NCBI RefSeq assembly: GCF_027286305.1
Contig: NZ_CP114599.1
Span: 496,001 to 560,000 of the forward strand
Direction: 5' to 3'
Length of the DNA: 64,000 bases
Source: Phenylobacterium sp. NIBR 498073
GTDB lineage: Bacteria; Pseudomonadota; Alphaproteobacteria; Caulobacterales; Caulobacteraceae
Part shown: piece after piece, positions 20,370-29,252 of the stretch
Layout of the letters: the number at the start of each line of letters is the position of its first letter
Position numbering within the stretch: position 1 is the stretch's first letter
The notes under the pieces: model-generated
Told to the model about the DNA's origin: nothing
Seen by the model: the letters and a program-made list of their open reading frames with translations, nothing else
The model's database searches: none
Position numbers and translations under genes: made by a program

Positions 20370-21335
20370 ATGACTTTCCAGTTCGACGCCTATGTCACCG
20401 CCGCCCTGTTCGGAAAGGACGGAAAGGCCTTGTTCGCTCTCGGCGACGGCACTGTCCGATTCGAGTCGGGCGAGCAGATCGAAGCCCACGACGGGGCGAT
20501 TCTCTGCGCCTGCCTGCACCCGAGCGGCGAGGGCTTGATCACCGGCGGCGACGACGGACGCGTCGTCTGGTCGCGGGTTTCCGGCGCGACCGAGCTCGCC
20601 AAGATCTCCGGCCGCTGGATCGATTCGGTCGACGCCTCGCCGGAATCCAAGCTGATCGCCTTTTCGGCCGGCAAGGACCTGCATATCCGCGACAGCGCCG
20701 ATCCGGCCTTCAGCCGGACGTTCACGCATGAGAAGTCGGTCGCGGCCGTGGTCTTCGACCCCAAGGGCCGGCGCGTCGCCGCGGCGACCTATGGCGGCGC
20801 CTGGCTTTGGTACGCCAAGATCGCCGAGCAGAAGCCCTATGTCCTGAAATGGGCCGGCAGCCATGTGGGCCTGGCCTTCAGCCCCGACGGCAAGTTCCTG
20901 ATGTCGGCCATGCAGGAGAACGCCCTGCACGGCTGGCGGGTCGCCGATGAGAAGAACCTGCGGATGGGCGGCTATCCGGTGAAGGTCAAAAGCATGTCCT
21001 TCGTCGCCAAGGGGCAGCTGCTGATCACCTCCGGCGCGAACGGCCTGGTGGCCTGGCCCTTCGCCGGGGCGACCGGCCCGATGGGCAAGCAGGCGGCCGA
21101 GGTCGGCTTCGACGAGAGCGCCATGGTGGTGCGCGTCGACGGCATGCCGGGCGGCCAGTGGGTCTGCGCTGGGCTCGACGACGGCCGGGTCTGGGCCTGC
21201 GACTTGGCCGGCCAGAAGATCGTCCAGCTCAAGGCCGAGAAGGGCGCGGCGATCGCGGCCCTGGCCATGAGCAAGGACGGGACCCGGGTCGCCTGGGGCG
21301 ACGAGGACGGCGCCGCGGGCGTGGCGAGCGTTTAG
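20370..21335 (+). CDS. WD40 repeat domain-containing protein
   Basis: A 321-residue cytoplasmic beta-propeller. Repeat units are visible throughout: FDAYVTAALFGKDGKALFALGDGTVRF, GAILCACLHPSGEGLITGGDDGRVVWSR, SVAAVVFDPKGRRVAAATYGGAWLW, VGLAFSPDGKFLMSAMQE-type and AIAALAMSKDGTRVAWGDEDG, about seven blades. No signal peptide, enzyme motif or membrane segment is seen, so it is probably a protein-protein scaffold. Close homologues are widespread in alphaproteobacteria without an assigned job. It is monocistronic. The 205-bp region shared with divergent exbD holds both promoters, of which I can pin down neither. Confidence 0.9.
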   Translation: MTFQFDAYVTAALFGKDGKALFALGDGTVRFESGEQIEAHDGAILCACLHPSGEGLITGGDDGRVVWSRVSGATELAKISGRWIDSVDASPESKLIAFSAGKDLHIRDSADPAFSRTFTHEKSVAAVVFDPKGRRVAAATYGGAWLWYAKIAEQKPYVLKWAGSHVGLAFSPDGKFLMSAMQENALHGWRVADEKNLRMGGYPVKVKSMSFVAKGQLLITSGANGLVAWPFAGATGPMGKQAAEVGFDESAMVVRVDGMPGGQWVCAGLDDGRVWACDLAGQKIVQLKAEKGAAIAALAMSKDGTRVAWGDEDGAAGVASV

Positions 21336-21355
21336 TCAGCGAACGCATCGAGCAC

Positions 21356-21494
21356 GGGTGTCATCCCGGTTTCGGCACAGCCGAAGACCGGGACCCATTG
21401 TCGCCGGCCTGCGACCAGGGGGCGCCGCAGAGTCTCATGCGGCGCTTCGGTTTTCATGGGGCCCGGTCTTGCTTCGCAAACCGGGATGACACCC
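21356..21494. repeat. 139-bp element with 17-bp terminal inverted repeats (copy 1)
   Basis: GGGTGTCATCCCGGTTT (21356-21372) and its exact reverse complement (21478-21494) bound a GC-rich centre that itself folds. It lies between two convergent genes. A second element with the same ends is at 26094-26234. It is MITE- or REP-like; it is too short to code and no target-site duplication is evident. Confidence 0.8.
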
Positions 21495-21499
21495 TTGGC

Positions 21500-22210
21500 T
21501 TACTCAAACCCCTTAAGTTCCCCCCAGACCTCGAACGGGTCGCGGGTGGAGCGGAAGGTGTTGATCGGCGCGGCCTCGTCGCGCCAGCCCAGGGCCATGC
21601 CCGAGAACACCATGTGGTCGGCCGGCAGGCCCACCGCCTGGGCCACGCTCTGCGGATAGCGGGCCCAGTACTCCTGGGCGCAGGTGTCCAGCCCGCGTTC
21701 GGTGGCCAGCAGCATCACGGTCTGCATGTACATGCCGACGTCCGACCACTGCGGCGGGCCCACCTTGCGGTCTAGGCAGAAGAACAGCCCGACCGGCGCG
21801 CCGAACAGCTCGCCGTTGCGCGCGAACTGCCGCAGGCGGGCGGGCTTGTCTTCGCGCGGGATGCCGACCGAGGCGTACAGCTCCTCGCCGTTCTTGAAGC
21901 GCCGGGTGCGGAGCGGCTCCCACAGGTCCGGCGGATAGACGTCGTACTCCATCGGCTCGCCCATCGGGTTGGCGGCCACCTGTGCCTTCAACTGGGCCAG
22001 GGGCTCGCCGGCCAGGGCGTAGACCCGCCACGGCTGCAGGTTGCCGCCGGAGGGCGCGCGGGCGGCCGCCTCCAGGATCTCGCGGACGACGGCGGCGGAG
22101 GGGACGTCCGGCTTGAAGGCGCGGATCGACTGGCGGGCGGCGACGGCGTCGGAAACGTTCAACAGATTGCGTCCTTGCGGCGGCTTGACCGGAAACGTGG
22201 CTCGAAGCAT
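21500..22210 (-). CDS. Nitroreductase family protein
   Basis: A 236-residue flavin (FMN) oxidoreductase of the nitroreductase fold. [19 protein letters not shown] and [18 protein letters not shown] are the FMN phosphate-binding and dimer motifs. [27 protein letters not shown] and the C-terminal [20 protein letters not shown] complete the family pattern. Such enzymes reduce nitro groups, quinones or enals with NAD(P)H; the physiological substrate is unknown. ATG 22210 was taken; a TTG at 22240 is possible. Divergent mtgA starts only ~35 bp away, so the promoters are interleaved. Confidence 0.92.
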   Translation of the reverse strand: MLRATFPVKPPQGRNLLNVSDAVAARQSIRAFKPDVPSAAVVREILEAAARAPSGGNLQPWRVYALAGEPLAQLKAQVAANPMGEPMEYDVYPPDLWEPLRTRRFKNGEELYASVGIPREDKPARLRQFARNGELFGAPVGLFFCLDRKVGPPQWSDVGMYMQTVMLLATERGLDTCAQEYWARYPQSVAQAVGLPADHMVFSGMALGWRDEAAPINTFRSTRDPFEVWGELKGFE

Positions 22211-22245
22211 CGCTACTATCCGGCCGTGGGGTAAGGGCAAGGGTC

Positions 22246-22950
22246 TTGGCGAAGGCGTCGAAAGGGTTGTTCGGGCGGCTGATCGGCGGCCTGTTCGTGC
22301 TGGTGCTGATCTTCGGCCTGGTCGGCCCGGTCATGGTCACGGCCATCTACCGGTTCGTGCCGCCGCCGATCACCTGGCTGATGGTCCAGCGGGTGACCGA
22401 GGGCCAGGGGTTCGACCGCCGCTGGAAACCGCTGAACGAAATCTCGCCGCGCCTGGTGCGCGCGGTGATCGCCGCCGAGGACGCCAAGTTCTGCGACCAC
22501 AACGGCTTCGATTTCGACGCCATCGAGAAGGCCTACGAGGCCAACGCCAAGGGCAAGAAGCTGCGCGGCGGCTCCACGATCAGCCAGCAGACCGCCAAGA
22601 ACGTCTTCCTGTGGCCGGGCCGCTCCTATGTCCGCAAGGGGCTGGAGGCCTACTTCACGGTGCTGATCGAGGTGATCTGGGGCAAGCCGCGGATCATGGA
22701 GGTCTATCTCAACTCCATCGAGTGGGGCCCGGGCGTCTACGGCGCCGAGGCCGCCGCCCAAAAGAACTTCGGGGTCAGCGCCGACAAGCTCACCCCGGCC
22801 CAGGCCGCGCGACTGGCGGCGATCCTGCCCAGCCCGCTGAAGTGGCGGGCGGCCAAGCCGGGCCCCTATGTGAAGCGCCGCTCGGGCAAGATCGGCAAGG
22901 CGGCCGGGACCATCAACCGCGAGGGCATGGCCGCCTGCGTGCTGGGTTGA
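22246..22950 (+). CDS. mtgA: Monofunctional peptidoglycan glycosyltransferase
   Basis: A 234-residue GT51 enzyme that polymerises lipid II into glycan strands without a transpeptidase domain. One N-terminal membrane anchor ([20 protein letters not shown]) precedes the glycosyltransferase motifs: [19 protein letters not shown] with the catalytic Glu, [25 protein letters not shown] and [18 protein letters not shown]. The start is TTG 22246, the first in-frame initiation codon; no ATG lies before the membrane helix. Confidence 0.95.
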   Translation: MAKASKGLFGRLIGGLFVLVLIFGLVGPVMVTAIYRFVPPPITWLMVQRVTEGQGFDRRWKPLNEISPRLVRAVIAAEDAKFCDHNGFDFDAIEKAYEANAKGKKLRGGSTISQQTAKNVFLWPGRSYVRKGLEAYFTVLIEVIWGKPRIMEVYLNSIEWGPGVYGAEAAAQKNFGVSADKLTPAQAARLAAILPSPLKWRAAKPGPYVKRRSGKIGKAAGTINREGMAACVLG

Positions 22951-23009
22951 CCGCGCGCCGATAAGCCATCCAACTCCGCTGGGGGACAAACCCGGACGGA
23001 GGCGGCTGC

Positions 23010-24128
23010 ATGAAGGTCGGCGTTCCCAGCGAGATCAAGCCGAACGAGCATCGGGTGGGCCTGACGCCCACCGCCGTCCGCGAATATGTCGAGCGCGGCC
23101 ACGAGGTCGCGGTGCAGGCCGGGGCCGGAACCGGGGCCGGCTATGCCGACGAGGCCTATCGCCGGGCCGGCGCGGCCATCGTCGCCGACGCCGAGGCGAT
23201 CTTCGCCGCCAGCAAGCTGATCGTGAAGGTCAAGGAACCGCAGCCGAGCGAGTGGGTGCGGCTAACCGCCGACCACATTCTCTTCACCTATCTGCATCTG
23301 GCCCCCGATCCCGAACAGGCGGACGGGCTGCTGGCCTCGGGCTGCGCCGGCATCGCCTACGAGACGGTGACCGACGCCGCCGGCGGGCTGCCGCTGCTGG
23401 CCCCGATGTCGGAGGTGGCCGGGCGGATCGCGGTGTTCTCGGCCGGCGAGACCCTGCTCAAGCACAACGGCGGCATGGGGCTCTTGATCTCCGGCGTGCC
23501 GGGCGTGCCGCCGGCGCGGGTCTGCGTGCTCGGCGGCGGGGTGGTGGGCATCAACGCCGCGCGCATGGCCGCCGGTCTCGGGGCCGAGGTGGTGGTGCTG
23601 GAACGCTCCATCCCGCGCATGCGCCAGATCGACGACCTCTATCAGGGCCGCATCCTGACCCGCTACTCGACCCTGGACGCGGTGGAGGAGGAGGTGCTGA
23701 AGGCCGATGTGGTGATCGGCGCGGTGCTGACGCCGGGCGCCTCGGCCCCCAAGCTGGTCCGCCGCGAGCACCTGAAGAGGATGAAGACCGGTTCGGTGCT
23801 GGTCGACGTCTCGATCGACCAGGGCGGCTGTTTCGAAACCTCGCACCCGACCACTCACGCCGAGCCGACCTATGTGGTCGACGGCGTCGTGCACTACTGC
23901 GTGGCCAACATGCCGGGGGCCGCGCCGCGCACGTCGTCGGAGGCGCTGGTCCACGCCACCTTGCCGTTCGGCCTGGCGCTGGCCGACCGCGGGCTGGAGG
24001 CGCTGCGGGACAATCCGCACCTGGCCAAGGGGCTGAACGTATTGAAGGGCGCGGTCACCCACCCGGCGGTGGCCCAGGCGCTCGGCAAGGATTTCGTCGA
24101 CCCGTTCGGGGTCTGGGCCAAGCGTTAG
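23010..24128 (+). CDS. ald: Alanine dehydrogenase
   Basis: A 372-residue NAD-dependent L-alanine dehydrogenase that interconverts alanine with pyruvate and ammonia. MKVGVPSEIKPNEHRVGLTP and VKVKEPQPSEW are substrate-side signatures. VCVLGGGVVGINAARMAAGLGAEVVVLE is the Rossmann dinucleotide fold, and GSVLVDVSIDQGGCFETS with YCVANMPGAAPRTSS completes the active site. Length and order match the family. It has a good GGAGG ribosome-binding site 6-10 bases before ATG 23010. Its stop overlaps that of the convergent aldo/keto-reductase gene. Confidence 0.97.
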   Translation: MKVGVPSEIKPNEHRVGLTPTAVREYVERGHEVAVQAGAGTGAGYADEAYRRAGAAIVADAEAIFAASKLIVKVKEPQPSEWVRLTADHILFTYLHLAPDPEQADGLLASGCAGIAYETVTDAAGGLPLLAPMSEVAGRIAVFSAGETLLKHNGGMGLLISGVPGVPPARVCVLGGGVVGINAARMAAGLGAEVVVLERSIPRMRQIDDLYQGRILTRYSTLDAVEEEVLKADVVIGAVLTPGASAPKLVRREHLKRMKTGSVLVDVSIDQGGCFETSHPTTHAEPTYVVDGVVHYCVANMPGAAPRTSSEALVHATLPFGLALADRGLEALRDNPHLAKGLNVLKGAVTHPAVAQALGKDFVDPFGVWAKR

Positions 24129-25000
24129 GCGGCGGCCCAGGCGCGGGGGTCGAGGGCGATCGGATCGTCGATCGCCATCTCGTCCCAATCGAGATCCGGC
24201 GGCGGGCTCGACGCGGCGGCGATCACCGCCGACAGCTCGGCCGGGGAGGTGACGCCGACCAGCACGGTGGCGGCCTCGACGCGCGAGAGCGCAAAGCCCA
24301 GCGCAGCCTGCAGCGGGTCCGAGCGGCCCTCGGCGATCAGCCGGCGCGCGCGAGAGATGCGGCTGGCGGCGGCCTTCAGATGAGTCGGGGCGCGGTCGGG
24401 CGGCAGGAACAGCAGGCCGTTCAGGAAGATCGAGCGCAGGTGCACCTCGATCCCCAGCCCGGCCAGGGCGGCCAGGGTGCCGTCGATCAGCAGCCGCTGG
24501 TCGAGCAGCGAGGCCGGAGCCTGGACGATGTCGGGGCGGAAGCGGCGGGCGACGCCCAGCGGATCGTCGGACGCGAACACCGACACCCCGATCTTGCGGG
24601 TCAGGCCGGCGTCCTTCATCGCCCGAAGGCGGTTCCACAGGGCCATGCCGTGCGGGCCGAACAGGTCGGCGGCGCAAGGCACCAGGATGGCGTCGGCCTG
24701 CTCCACGCCCAGACGGCGCAGGGTGGCGCGGGCCTCGGCCTCGACATAGTCGGGGCCCCGGTCGGGACGCACGGTCGAGATCGAGACGCGGAACGGCGTC
24801 GGGCGCGGCAGCACTTCGCCCAGCGCCGCCACGGCGACGCCGGAATGACTGTCCACGTCCAGCACCGGCAGCTGCGCGCGCGCGGCGATGTCCAGGATGT
24901 CCCGGGCTTCGGCCTTGGGCGCGCGGCCGCGCACCAGCGTGGTCTGGTCCAGACCGAACTGTGCGGAGCCGAGGCCGAGCTTGGAGAGCGGTGAGATCAT
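24125..25000 (-). CDS. Aldo/keto reductase family protein, catalytic Tyr and Lys apparently missing
   Basis: A 291-residue TIM-barrel protein with the AKR layout: SKLGLGSAQFGL at the start, a DAILVPCAADLFG strand-4 region, RKIGVSVFASDDPLG, and VLVGVTSPAELSAVIAAA near the C-terminus. In active AKRs the tetrad includes Tyr in DTAxxYGxSExxLG and Lys in ISTKxG. Here the matching segments read LDVDSHSGVAVAALG and VSISTVRPD, so Tyr aligns with Ser and Lys with Val or Arg. Oxidoreductase activity is therefore doubtful; it may be a repurposed barrel. This is alignment by eye. It ends tail-to-tail with ald. Confidence 0.82.
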   Translation of the reverse strand: MISPLSKLGLGSAQFGLDQTTLVRGRAPKAEARDILDIAARAQLPVLDVDSHSGVAVAALGEVLPRPTPFRVSISTVRPDRGPDYVEAEARATLRRLGVEQADAILVPCAADLFGPHGMALWNRLRAMKDAGLTRKIGVSVFASDDPLGVARRFRPDIVQAPASLLDQRLLIDGTLAALAGLGIEVHLRSIFLNGLLFLPPDRAPTHLKAAASRISRARRLIAEGRSDPLQAALGFALSRVEAATVLVGVTSPAELSAVIAAASSPPPDLDWDEMAIDDPIALDPRAWAAA

Positions 25001-25101
25001 GAAGCCGGTGACGCTGGATACGGAAGCGAGGAAGCGCCATCTTCACGGCAATGCCTAAAGAACCGGTGTCTAGGACCTTTCCAGGGAGTTAAAGTCGAGC
25101 C

Positions 25102-26085
25102 ATGCGAGAGCCGCTCCCCGAATGGCCGATGTTCGGCATGGCCGACGACGTCCGCCCCGCGCTATCCCAAGCCCAGCAAAGGAATCTGCCGGTGGCCCTG
25201 GCGACCCTGACCTCGGTCGAGGGCGGCGGCCCGCGCCCGCCCGGGACCCAGATGGCGTTCGCGCAAGGCATCGTCTCCGGTTACTTTTCCGGCGGCTGCG
25301 TGGAGAGCGACGTGGCTGACCACGCCTTCGCCTGCCTGGAGGACGGCGCGCCCCGCAGGCTGGTCTACGGGGCCGGCAGTCCCTGGCCCGACATCCAGCT
25401 GCTCTGCGGCGCGCGGATCGAGATCTTCGTCGAGCGGGTGGCCCCCGACGATCCGGCCTTGCTCGAACTGCTCGCCGCCTATCAGGCTCGTCGGCCGGTG
25501 GTCTGGGTCAGCGACGGGACGCGCCGCCAATGCGCCGCCGCGCCCACGGGGTGGGACGACGCCGTCGTCCAGGCCTATGAACCGACCCCGCGGCTGGTGG
25601 TGTTCGGGGCCGACCCGACCGCGCTGGCCATCGCCCAACTCGGCGCCCAGGCGGGCATGGAGACCACTCTGGTGCGGCCCAAGGGGCCGCAGAGCCCGCC
25701 GCCGATCGCCGGGATCGCCTATCGCCGCGACGCGCCGGCGCAGGCGCTGGCGGCGATCGGGGCCGACGCCTGGACCGCCATCGCCATCGCCACCCACAAT
25801 CTCGACCTGGACCGCGAGGCCCTGGCCGCCGCCCTACCTTCGGACGCCGGCTATGTCGGCCTGCTGGGCGCGCGCAAGCGGCTGCCCGAACGGCTGGCTC
25901 CGCTGCGCGCGGCCGGATTTTCCGAAGCTCGCCTACAGCAGTTGCATGCTCCCATCGGCCTCGACATCGGCGGCAAGGCTCCGTGGGAGGTGGCGCTGTC
26001 GGTGATCGGCGAGATCACCGCCCTGCGTCATGCGCGCCTGGCCGAGGAGCCGCGCAAGGCGACGCCGAAGCGGGAGACGGCATAG
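25102..26085 (+). CDS. xdhC: XdhC/CoxI family molybdenum-hydroxylase maturation protein
   Basis: A 327-residue XdhC-like protein. Family members bind molybdenum cofactor, promote its sulfuration and insert it into xanthine-dehydrogenase-type enzymes. The N-terminal half has ALATLTSVEGGGPRPPGTQMAF and YFSGGCVESDVADHA with the conserved Cys. The C-terminal half is a Rossmann domain (LVVFGADPTALAIAQLGAQAGMETTLV) ending with YVGLLGARKR and PIGLDIGGKAPWEVALSVIGEI. ATG 25102. The nearest client here is the IorAB-type hydroxylase at 34-37 kb. It lies next to the Moco biosynthesis operon but in opposite orientation. Confidence 0.93.
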   Translation: MREPLPEWPMFGMADDVRPALSQAQQRNLPVALATLTSVEGGGPRPPGTQMAFAQGIVSGYFSGGCVESDVADHAFACLEDGAPRRLVYGAGSPWPDIQLLCGARIEIFVERVAPDDPALLELLAAYQARRPVVWVSDGTRRQCAAAPTGWDDAVVQAYEPTPRLVVFGADPTALAIAQLGAQAGMETTLVRPKGPQSPPPIAGIAYRRDAPAQALAAIGADAWTAIAIATHNLDLDREALAAALPSDAGYVGLLGARKRLPERLAPLRAAGFSEARLQQLHAPIGLDIGGKAPWEVALSVIGEITALRHARLAEEPRKATPKRETA

Positions 26086-26093
26086 CTTTCCGG

Positions 26094-26234
26094 GGGTGTC
26101 ATCCCGGAAGCCGCGCAGCGGCTGTCCGGGATCCATGAACACCTGATGTAGCCGGCTTTGGCGCGGCCGCGACCCAATCCGCATTCGCGGCGCGAATGGG
26201 TCCTGGTCTTGCTACGCAAACCGGGATGACACCC
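26094..26234. repeat. 141-bp element with 14-bp terminal inverted repeats (copy 2)
   Basis: GGGTGTCATCCCGG (26094-26107) and CCGGGATGACACCC (26221-26234) are exact inverted ends shared with the element at 21356-21494, while the centres differ. It again fills a convergent junction (xdhC and moeA). Internal stem-loops are visible, such as CGCATTCGCGGCGCGAATG. Confidence 0.8.
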
Positions 26235-26238
26235 GTTG

Positions 26239-27429
26239 TCAGGCCCGCGCCAGCGGCAGCACCTCGACCAGCTCGCCGGCTGCCAGCGCCGGGGCGTTCG
26301 CCGGGCGGCGCAGCAGGGCGTCGGCGGCGGCGAAGACGCTGACCAGCGAGCTATCCTGGTCGCGATAGGGCTCGGCGAACAGGGCGCCGTCCGCATAGCT
26401 GAGCTTGGCGCGCATCCAGTGCTCGCGCGAGCCGTTTGCGGCCATCGGGACCGCCGTTCTGGCGCTGACGATCGGCAGGTTCTCGGCCCCGCCTTGCAGC
26501 TTCATGACGATCGGCTTGAGGAACAGCTCGGCGCAGACGAAGGCCGAGGCCGGATTGCCGGGCAGGCCGAGCATCCTGCGCCCGTCGCCGAGCACCCCGA
26601 AGAAGGTCGGCTTGCCGGGACGGACATTGACGCTGGCGACCTTGAGCGACAGGCCGAGCGCCTGCGCCGCCGCGCGCACCAGGTCGTGGTCGCCGACCGA
26701 GGCGCCGCCGACGGTGACGATCAGCTCGGCGTCGGCGTCGCGCAGGGCGCCGATCACCGCGTCCAGGTCGTCGCGCACCGGCTTGCACTTGAAGGCCGCG
26801 CCGCCCCAGCCCTCGACCATGGCGGCAAGGGCCGGCGCGCCGGAATCGTAGATCTGGTAGGGGCCCGGCGCGGCCGGCGCCTCGACGATCTCCTCGCCGG
26901 TGGACACGATGGCCACCCGCGGCCGGGCGTGGACGAGGACTTCGGCGCGCCCGGCGGAGGCCGCCAGGGACAACCGCCAGGGATCGATGCGGGTTCCGGC
27001 GCCAAGCAGCGGCTGGCCGGCTTTGAAGTCGCCGCCGGCGGGGCGCAGATTGGCGCCCGGCGCGGAGGCCGGGACCGTGACGGTCTCGCCTTCGCGGGTC
27101 GCGTCCTCCTGGATGACGATGGTGTCGGCCCCGGCCGGCATCGCCGCGCCGGTGAAGATCCGCACCGCCTGGCCGGGCTTGAGTTCGCCTTCATAGCCGT
27201 GGCCAGCGGCGCTCTCGCCGGCGATGGCCAGGGTTCCGGGGGCGTCGGCGCTGCGCAGCGCCCAGCCGTCCATGGCCGAGGCGTCGAACGGCGGCTGATC
27301 GCGGACCGCGGCGACGTCCTGCGCCAGCACCCGGCCGATGGCGGCCTTCAGAGCCACGGCCTCGCCCGGCAGGGCGACGATCTCGGCCAGCATCGCCGCG
27401 CGGGCGTCCTCGACCGGCATCAGCTTCAT
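26239..27429 (-). CDS. moeA: Molybdopterin molybdenumtransferase
   Basis: A 396-residue MoeA that inserts molybdate into adenylylated molybdopterin. [53 protein letters not shown] and the MoCF-domain motifs [14 protein letters not shown] and [22 protein letters not shown] are all present. The start ATG 27429 overlaps the moaC stop as ATGA, indicating translational coupling. It is the last gene of the leftward cluster moaA-moaD-moaE-moaB-moaC-moeA. An extended frame upstream lies within moaC and is not coding. Confidence 0.96.
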   Translation of the reverse strand: MKLMPVEDARAAMLAEIVALPGEAVALKAAIGRVLAQDVAAVRDQPPFDASAMDGWALRSADAPGTLAIAGESAAGHGYEGELKPGQAVRIFTGAAMPAGADTIVIQEDATREGETVTVPASAPGANLRPAGGDFKAGQPLLGAGTRIDPWRLSLAASAGRAEVLVHARPRVAIVSTGEEIVEAPAAPGPYQIYDSGAPALAAMVEGWGGAAFKCKPVRDDLDAVIGALRDADAELIVTVGGASVGDHDLVRAAAQALGLSLKVASVNVRPGKPTFFGVLGDGRRMLGLPGNPASAFVCAELFLKPIVMKLQGGAENLPIVSARTAVPMAANGSREHWMRAKLSYADGALFAEPYRDQDSSLVSVFAAADALLRRPANAPALAAGELVEVLPLARA

Positions 27430-27896
27430 GCGCGGGCCCAGTCGCCGGACTTGCCGCCGCTCTTGGTCAGCAGCCGCACGGTCTCGATGGTCATGCCTTT
27501 GTCGGCCGCCTTCAGCATGTCGTAGATGGTCAGGCAGGCGACCGAGACGGCGGTCAGCGCCTCCATCTCCACGCCGGTCTGGCCCGACGTCTTTACCCGC
27601 GCGGTCACCGCCAGGCCGCCGTCGGCCGGGCTGACGCGGACCTCGACCTTGCTCAGCGCCAGCGGATGGCACAGCGGGATCAGGTCGGAGGTCTTCTTGG
27701 CGGCCATGATCCCGGCGATCTCGGCGGTGGCGCGCACGTCGCCCTTCTTGGCGTCGCCCGACAGCGCCAGGGCCAGGGTCGCGGCGTCCATGCGCACGAA
27801 GCCCTCGGCGGTCGCCTCGCGGGACGTGACCGCCTTGTCCGAGACGTCGACCATGTGGGCGCGGCCGGTCTCGTCGATGTGGGTGAGCTTGCTCAC
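27426..27896 (-). CDS. moaC: Cyclic pyranopterin monophosphate synthase
   Basis: A 156-residue MoaC that converts the MoaA product (3',8-cyclo-GTP) to cyclic pyranopterin monophosphate. [48 protein letters not shown] and [28 protein letters not shown] are nearly invariant. The start codon is GTG 27896 immediately after the moaB stop, with no gap. The gene is complete and coupled on both sides. Confidence 0.97.
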   Translation of the reverse strand: MSKLTHIDETGRAHMVDVSDKAVTSREATAEGFVRMDAATLALALSGDAKKGDVRATAEIAGIMAAKKTSDLIPLCHPLALSKVEVRVSPADGGLAVTARVKTSGQTGVEMEALTAVSVACLTIYDMLKAADKGMTIETVRLLTKSGGKSGDWARA

Positions 27897-28445
27897 CTAC
27901 TGTTCCAGCAGCCGCGGCATGAGCTCGACCATGTTGCAGGGGCCATGGCGGCTGTCGAGCTGGGCTGAAATGACCTTGTCCCAGCCGTCCTTCACCGCGC
28001 CGTTCGAGCCCGGCAGGCAGAACACGAACACCCCGTCGATGATGCCGGCGGTCGCCCGGCTCTGCAGGGTCGACAGGCCGACCGACTGGTAGCTGACCAG
28101 ATGGAAGATCACCGAGAAGCCGTCGATCTTCTTGTCGAACAGCGGCTCGACCGCCTCCGGCGTCACGTCGCGGCCGGTGATGCCGGTGCCGCCGGTGGTG
28201 ATGATCGCATCGACGCTGCCCGAGGCGACCCAGGCTTTGATTTGCTCGCGGATCTGGGCGACGTCGTCCTTGACGATGCCCTTGTCGGCCAGCTCGTGGC
28301 CGGCGGTCTTGATCCGTTCGGCCAGCACGTGGCCGGAGGTGTCGCTTTCCTCGTCGCGGGTGTCGGAGACGGTCAGCACCGCGATGCGGACCGGCTTGAT
28401 CGCCTGGCTCTCGTCGATGCGGCCGCCGGGGGTGAAGGCGTTCAT
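27897..28445 (-). CDS. moaB: Molybdopterin adenylyltransferase, MoaB/Mog family
   Basis: A 182-residue MoaB/MogA-fold protein that activates molybdopterin by adenylylation before molybdenum insertion by MoeA. VRIAVLTVSDTRDEESDTSGHVL, DAIITTGGTGITGRDVTPEAVEPLF and FVFCLPGSNGAVKDGWDKVI carry the MPT-binding motifs, including TTGGTG. MoaB-type proteins replace MogA in many alphaproteobacteria. ATG 28445 overlaps the moaE stop as ATGA, which fixes the start; an upstream in-frame codon at 28463 is inside moaE. Confidence 0.95.
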   Translation of the reverse strand: MNAFTPGGRIDESQAIKPVRIAVLTVSDTRDEESDTSGHVLAERIKTAGHELADKGIVKDDVAQIREQIKAWVASGSVDAIITTGGTGITGRDVTPEAVEPLFDKKIDGFSVIFHLVSYQSVGLSTLQSRATAGIIDGVFVFCLPGSNGAVKDGWDKVISAQLDSRHGPCNMVELMPRLLEQ

Positions 28446-28894
28446 GGCTTGGTGCTCTCCCATCGGGCGATGTCGGCGTGGTCCTGGTCGCGCGGTTCGA
28501 TCCAGCGCGAGCCGTCGGGGCCGGTCTCCTTCTTCCAGAAGGGGGCGCGGCTCTTCAAGTAGTCCATCAGGAAATCGCAGGCCTCGAAGGCCGCGCGCCG
28601 GTGCGTGGCGGCGGTGGCGACGAAGACGATGGCCTCGCCGGGCGCGATGGCGCCGACCCGGTGAACGATCTGGAAGTCGTCGAGCGCGAACCGGGTCTTG
28701 GCCTCGTCCGCGATCTTGCCGATCGCCGCTTCCGTGAAGCCGGGATAGGCCTCCAGCTCCAGGGTGGTGGTCGCCCCGCGCTCGGCGCGGGCCAGGCCCG
28801 TGAAGGTGGCGATGGCGCCGGTCTCGCTGCGATCCTGGCTGAAGGCGGTCAGCAGCGCGCCGGGCTCGAACGGCTGGTCGGTCAGGCTGATCAT
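28442..28894 (-). CDS. moaE: Molybdopterin synthase catalytic subunit
   Basis: A 150-residue MoaE, the large subunit of molybdopterin synthase, which transfers sulfur from MoaD thiocarboxylate to cyclic pyranopterin monophosphate. GAIATFTGLARAERG, LELEAYPGFTEAAIGKIADEA, IVHRVGAIAPGEAIVFVATAATHR and LKSRAPFWKKETGPDGSRWIE are family hallmarks, including the active-site Lys in FWKKE. Its 5' end overlaps the end of moaD by 4 bp, consistent with 1:1 production. Confidence 0.97.
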   Translation of the reverse strand: MISLTDQPFEPGALLTAFSQDRSETGAIATFTGLARAERGATTTLELEAYPGFTEAAIGKIADEAKTRFALDDFQIVHRVGAIAPGEAIVFVATAATHRRAAFEACDFLMDYLKSRAPFWKKETGPDGSRWIEPRDQDHADIARWESTKP

Positions 28895-29130
28895 CCGCCG
28901 CTCATCGGCGGCAGGTAGGCGACCTCGGAGCGGGCGGTCAGCACCGCATCGCCGCGCACGATCTCCTGGTCAAGGGCGACCTGCACGCCGGGCCGGGCCA
29001 GGGCTTCGGCGAGGTCCGCGTCCTCGTTCGACAACAGGGCGGTGAGCGCGGCGATCGAGTCAGCCTCCAGCTCGCGCGATCGCCAGCCGGCGACGTCGCT
29101 CAGGCGACCGAACAACAGCACGCGCGCCAT
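28891..29130 (-). CDS. moaD: Molybdopterin synthase sulfur carrier subunit
   Basis: A 79-residue ubiquitin-like sulfur carrier. MARVLLFGRLSDVAGWR opens the beta-grasp fold, and the C-terminus EVAYLPPMSGG ends in the essential Gly-Gly that is activated to a thiocarboxylate. It overlaps moaE by 4 bp. Upstream, a 118-bp gap to moaA is occupied almost entirely by two palindromic repeats. Confidence 0.95.
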   Translation of the reverse strand: MARVLLFGRLSDVAGWRSRELEADSIAALTALLSNEDADLAEALARPGVQVALDQEIVRGDAVLTARSEVAYLPPMSGG

Positions 29131-29135
29131 GACCC

Positions 29136-29187
29136 TAGACCCTTTCTGGTTCAGGTGAAGTCACCTGAACCAGACAAAAAGGGTCTA
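29136..29187. repeat. Palindromic repeat A in the moaA-moaD gap
   Basis: CTGGTTCAGGTGA (29146-29158) and TCACCTGAACCAG (29161-29173) form a perfect 13-bp stem around AG. The stem is extended by AGACCCTTT and AAAGGGTCT outside. It is a very stable hairpin on either strand, between two genes of one operon. It resembles the small mobile palindromes of alphaproteobacteria. Confidence 0.75.
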
Positions 29188-29198
29188 TCTTCATAAGT

Positions 29199-29252
29199 TT
29201 AGAGCGTGACGGCCGCTTCAACCGGCTTCCACTTAAAGCTGTCACGCTCTAG
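29199..29252. repeat. Palindromic repeat B overlapping the moaA stop codon
   Basis: TTAGAGCGTGAC (29199-29210) and GTCACGCTCTA (29241-29251) are inverted ends around a centre with GGC/GCC-type pairing. The moaA stop (29249-29251) is part of the right end, so the repeat supplies the termination codon. Similar AGAGCGTGAC-type palindromes are frequent in Caulobacterales and Rhizobiales as far as I know. Confidence 0.7.
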
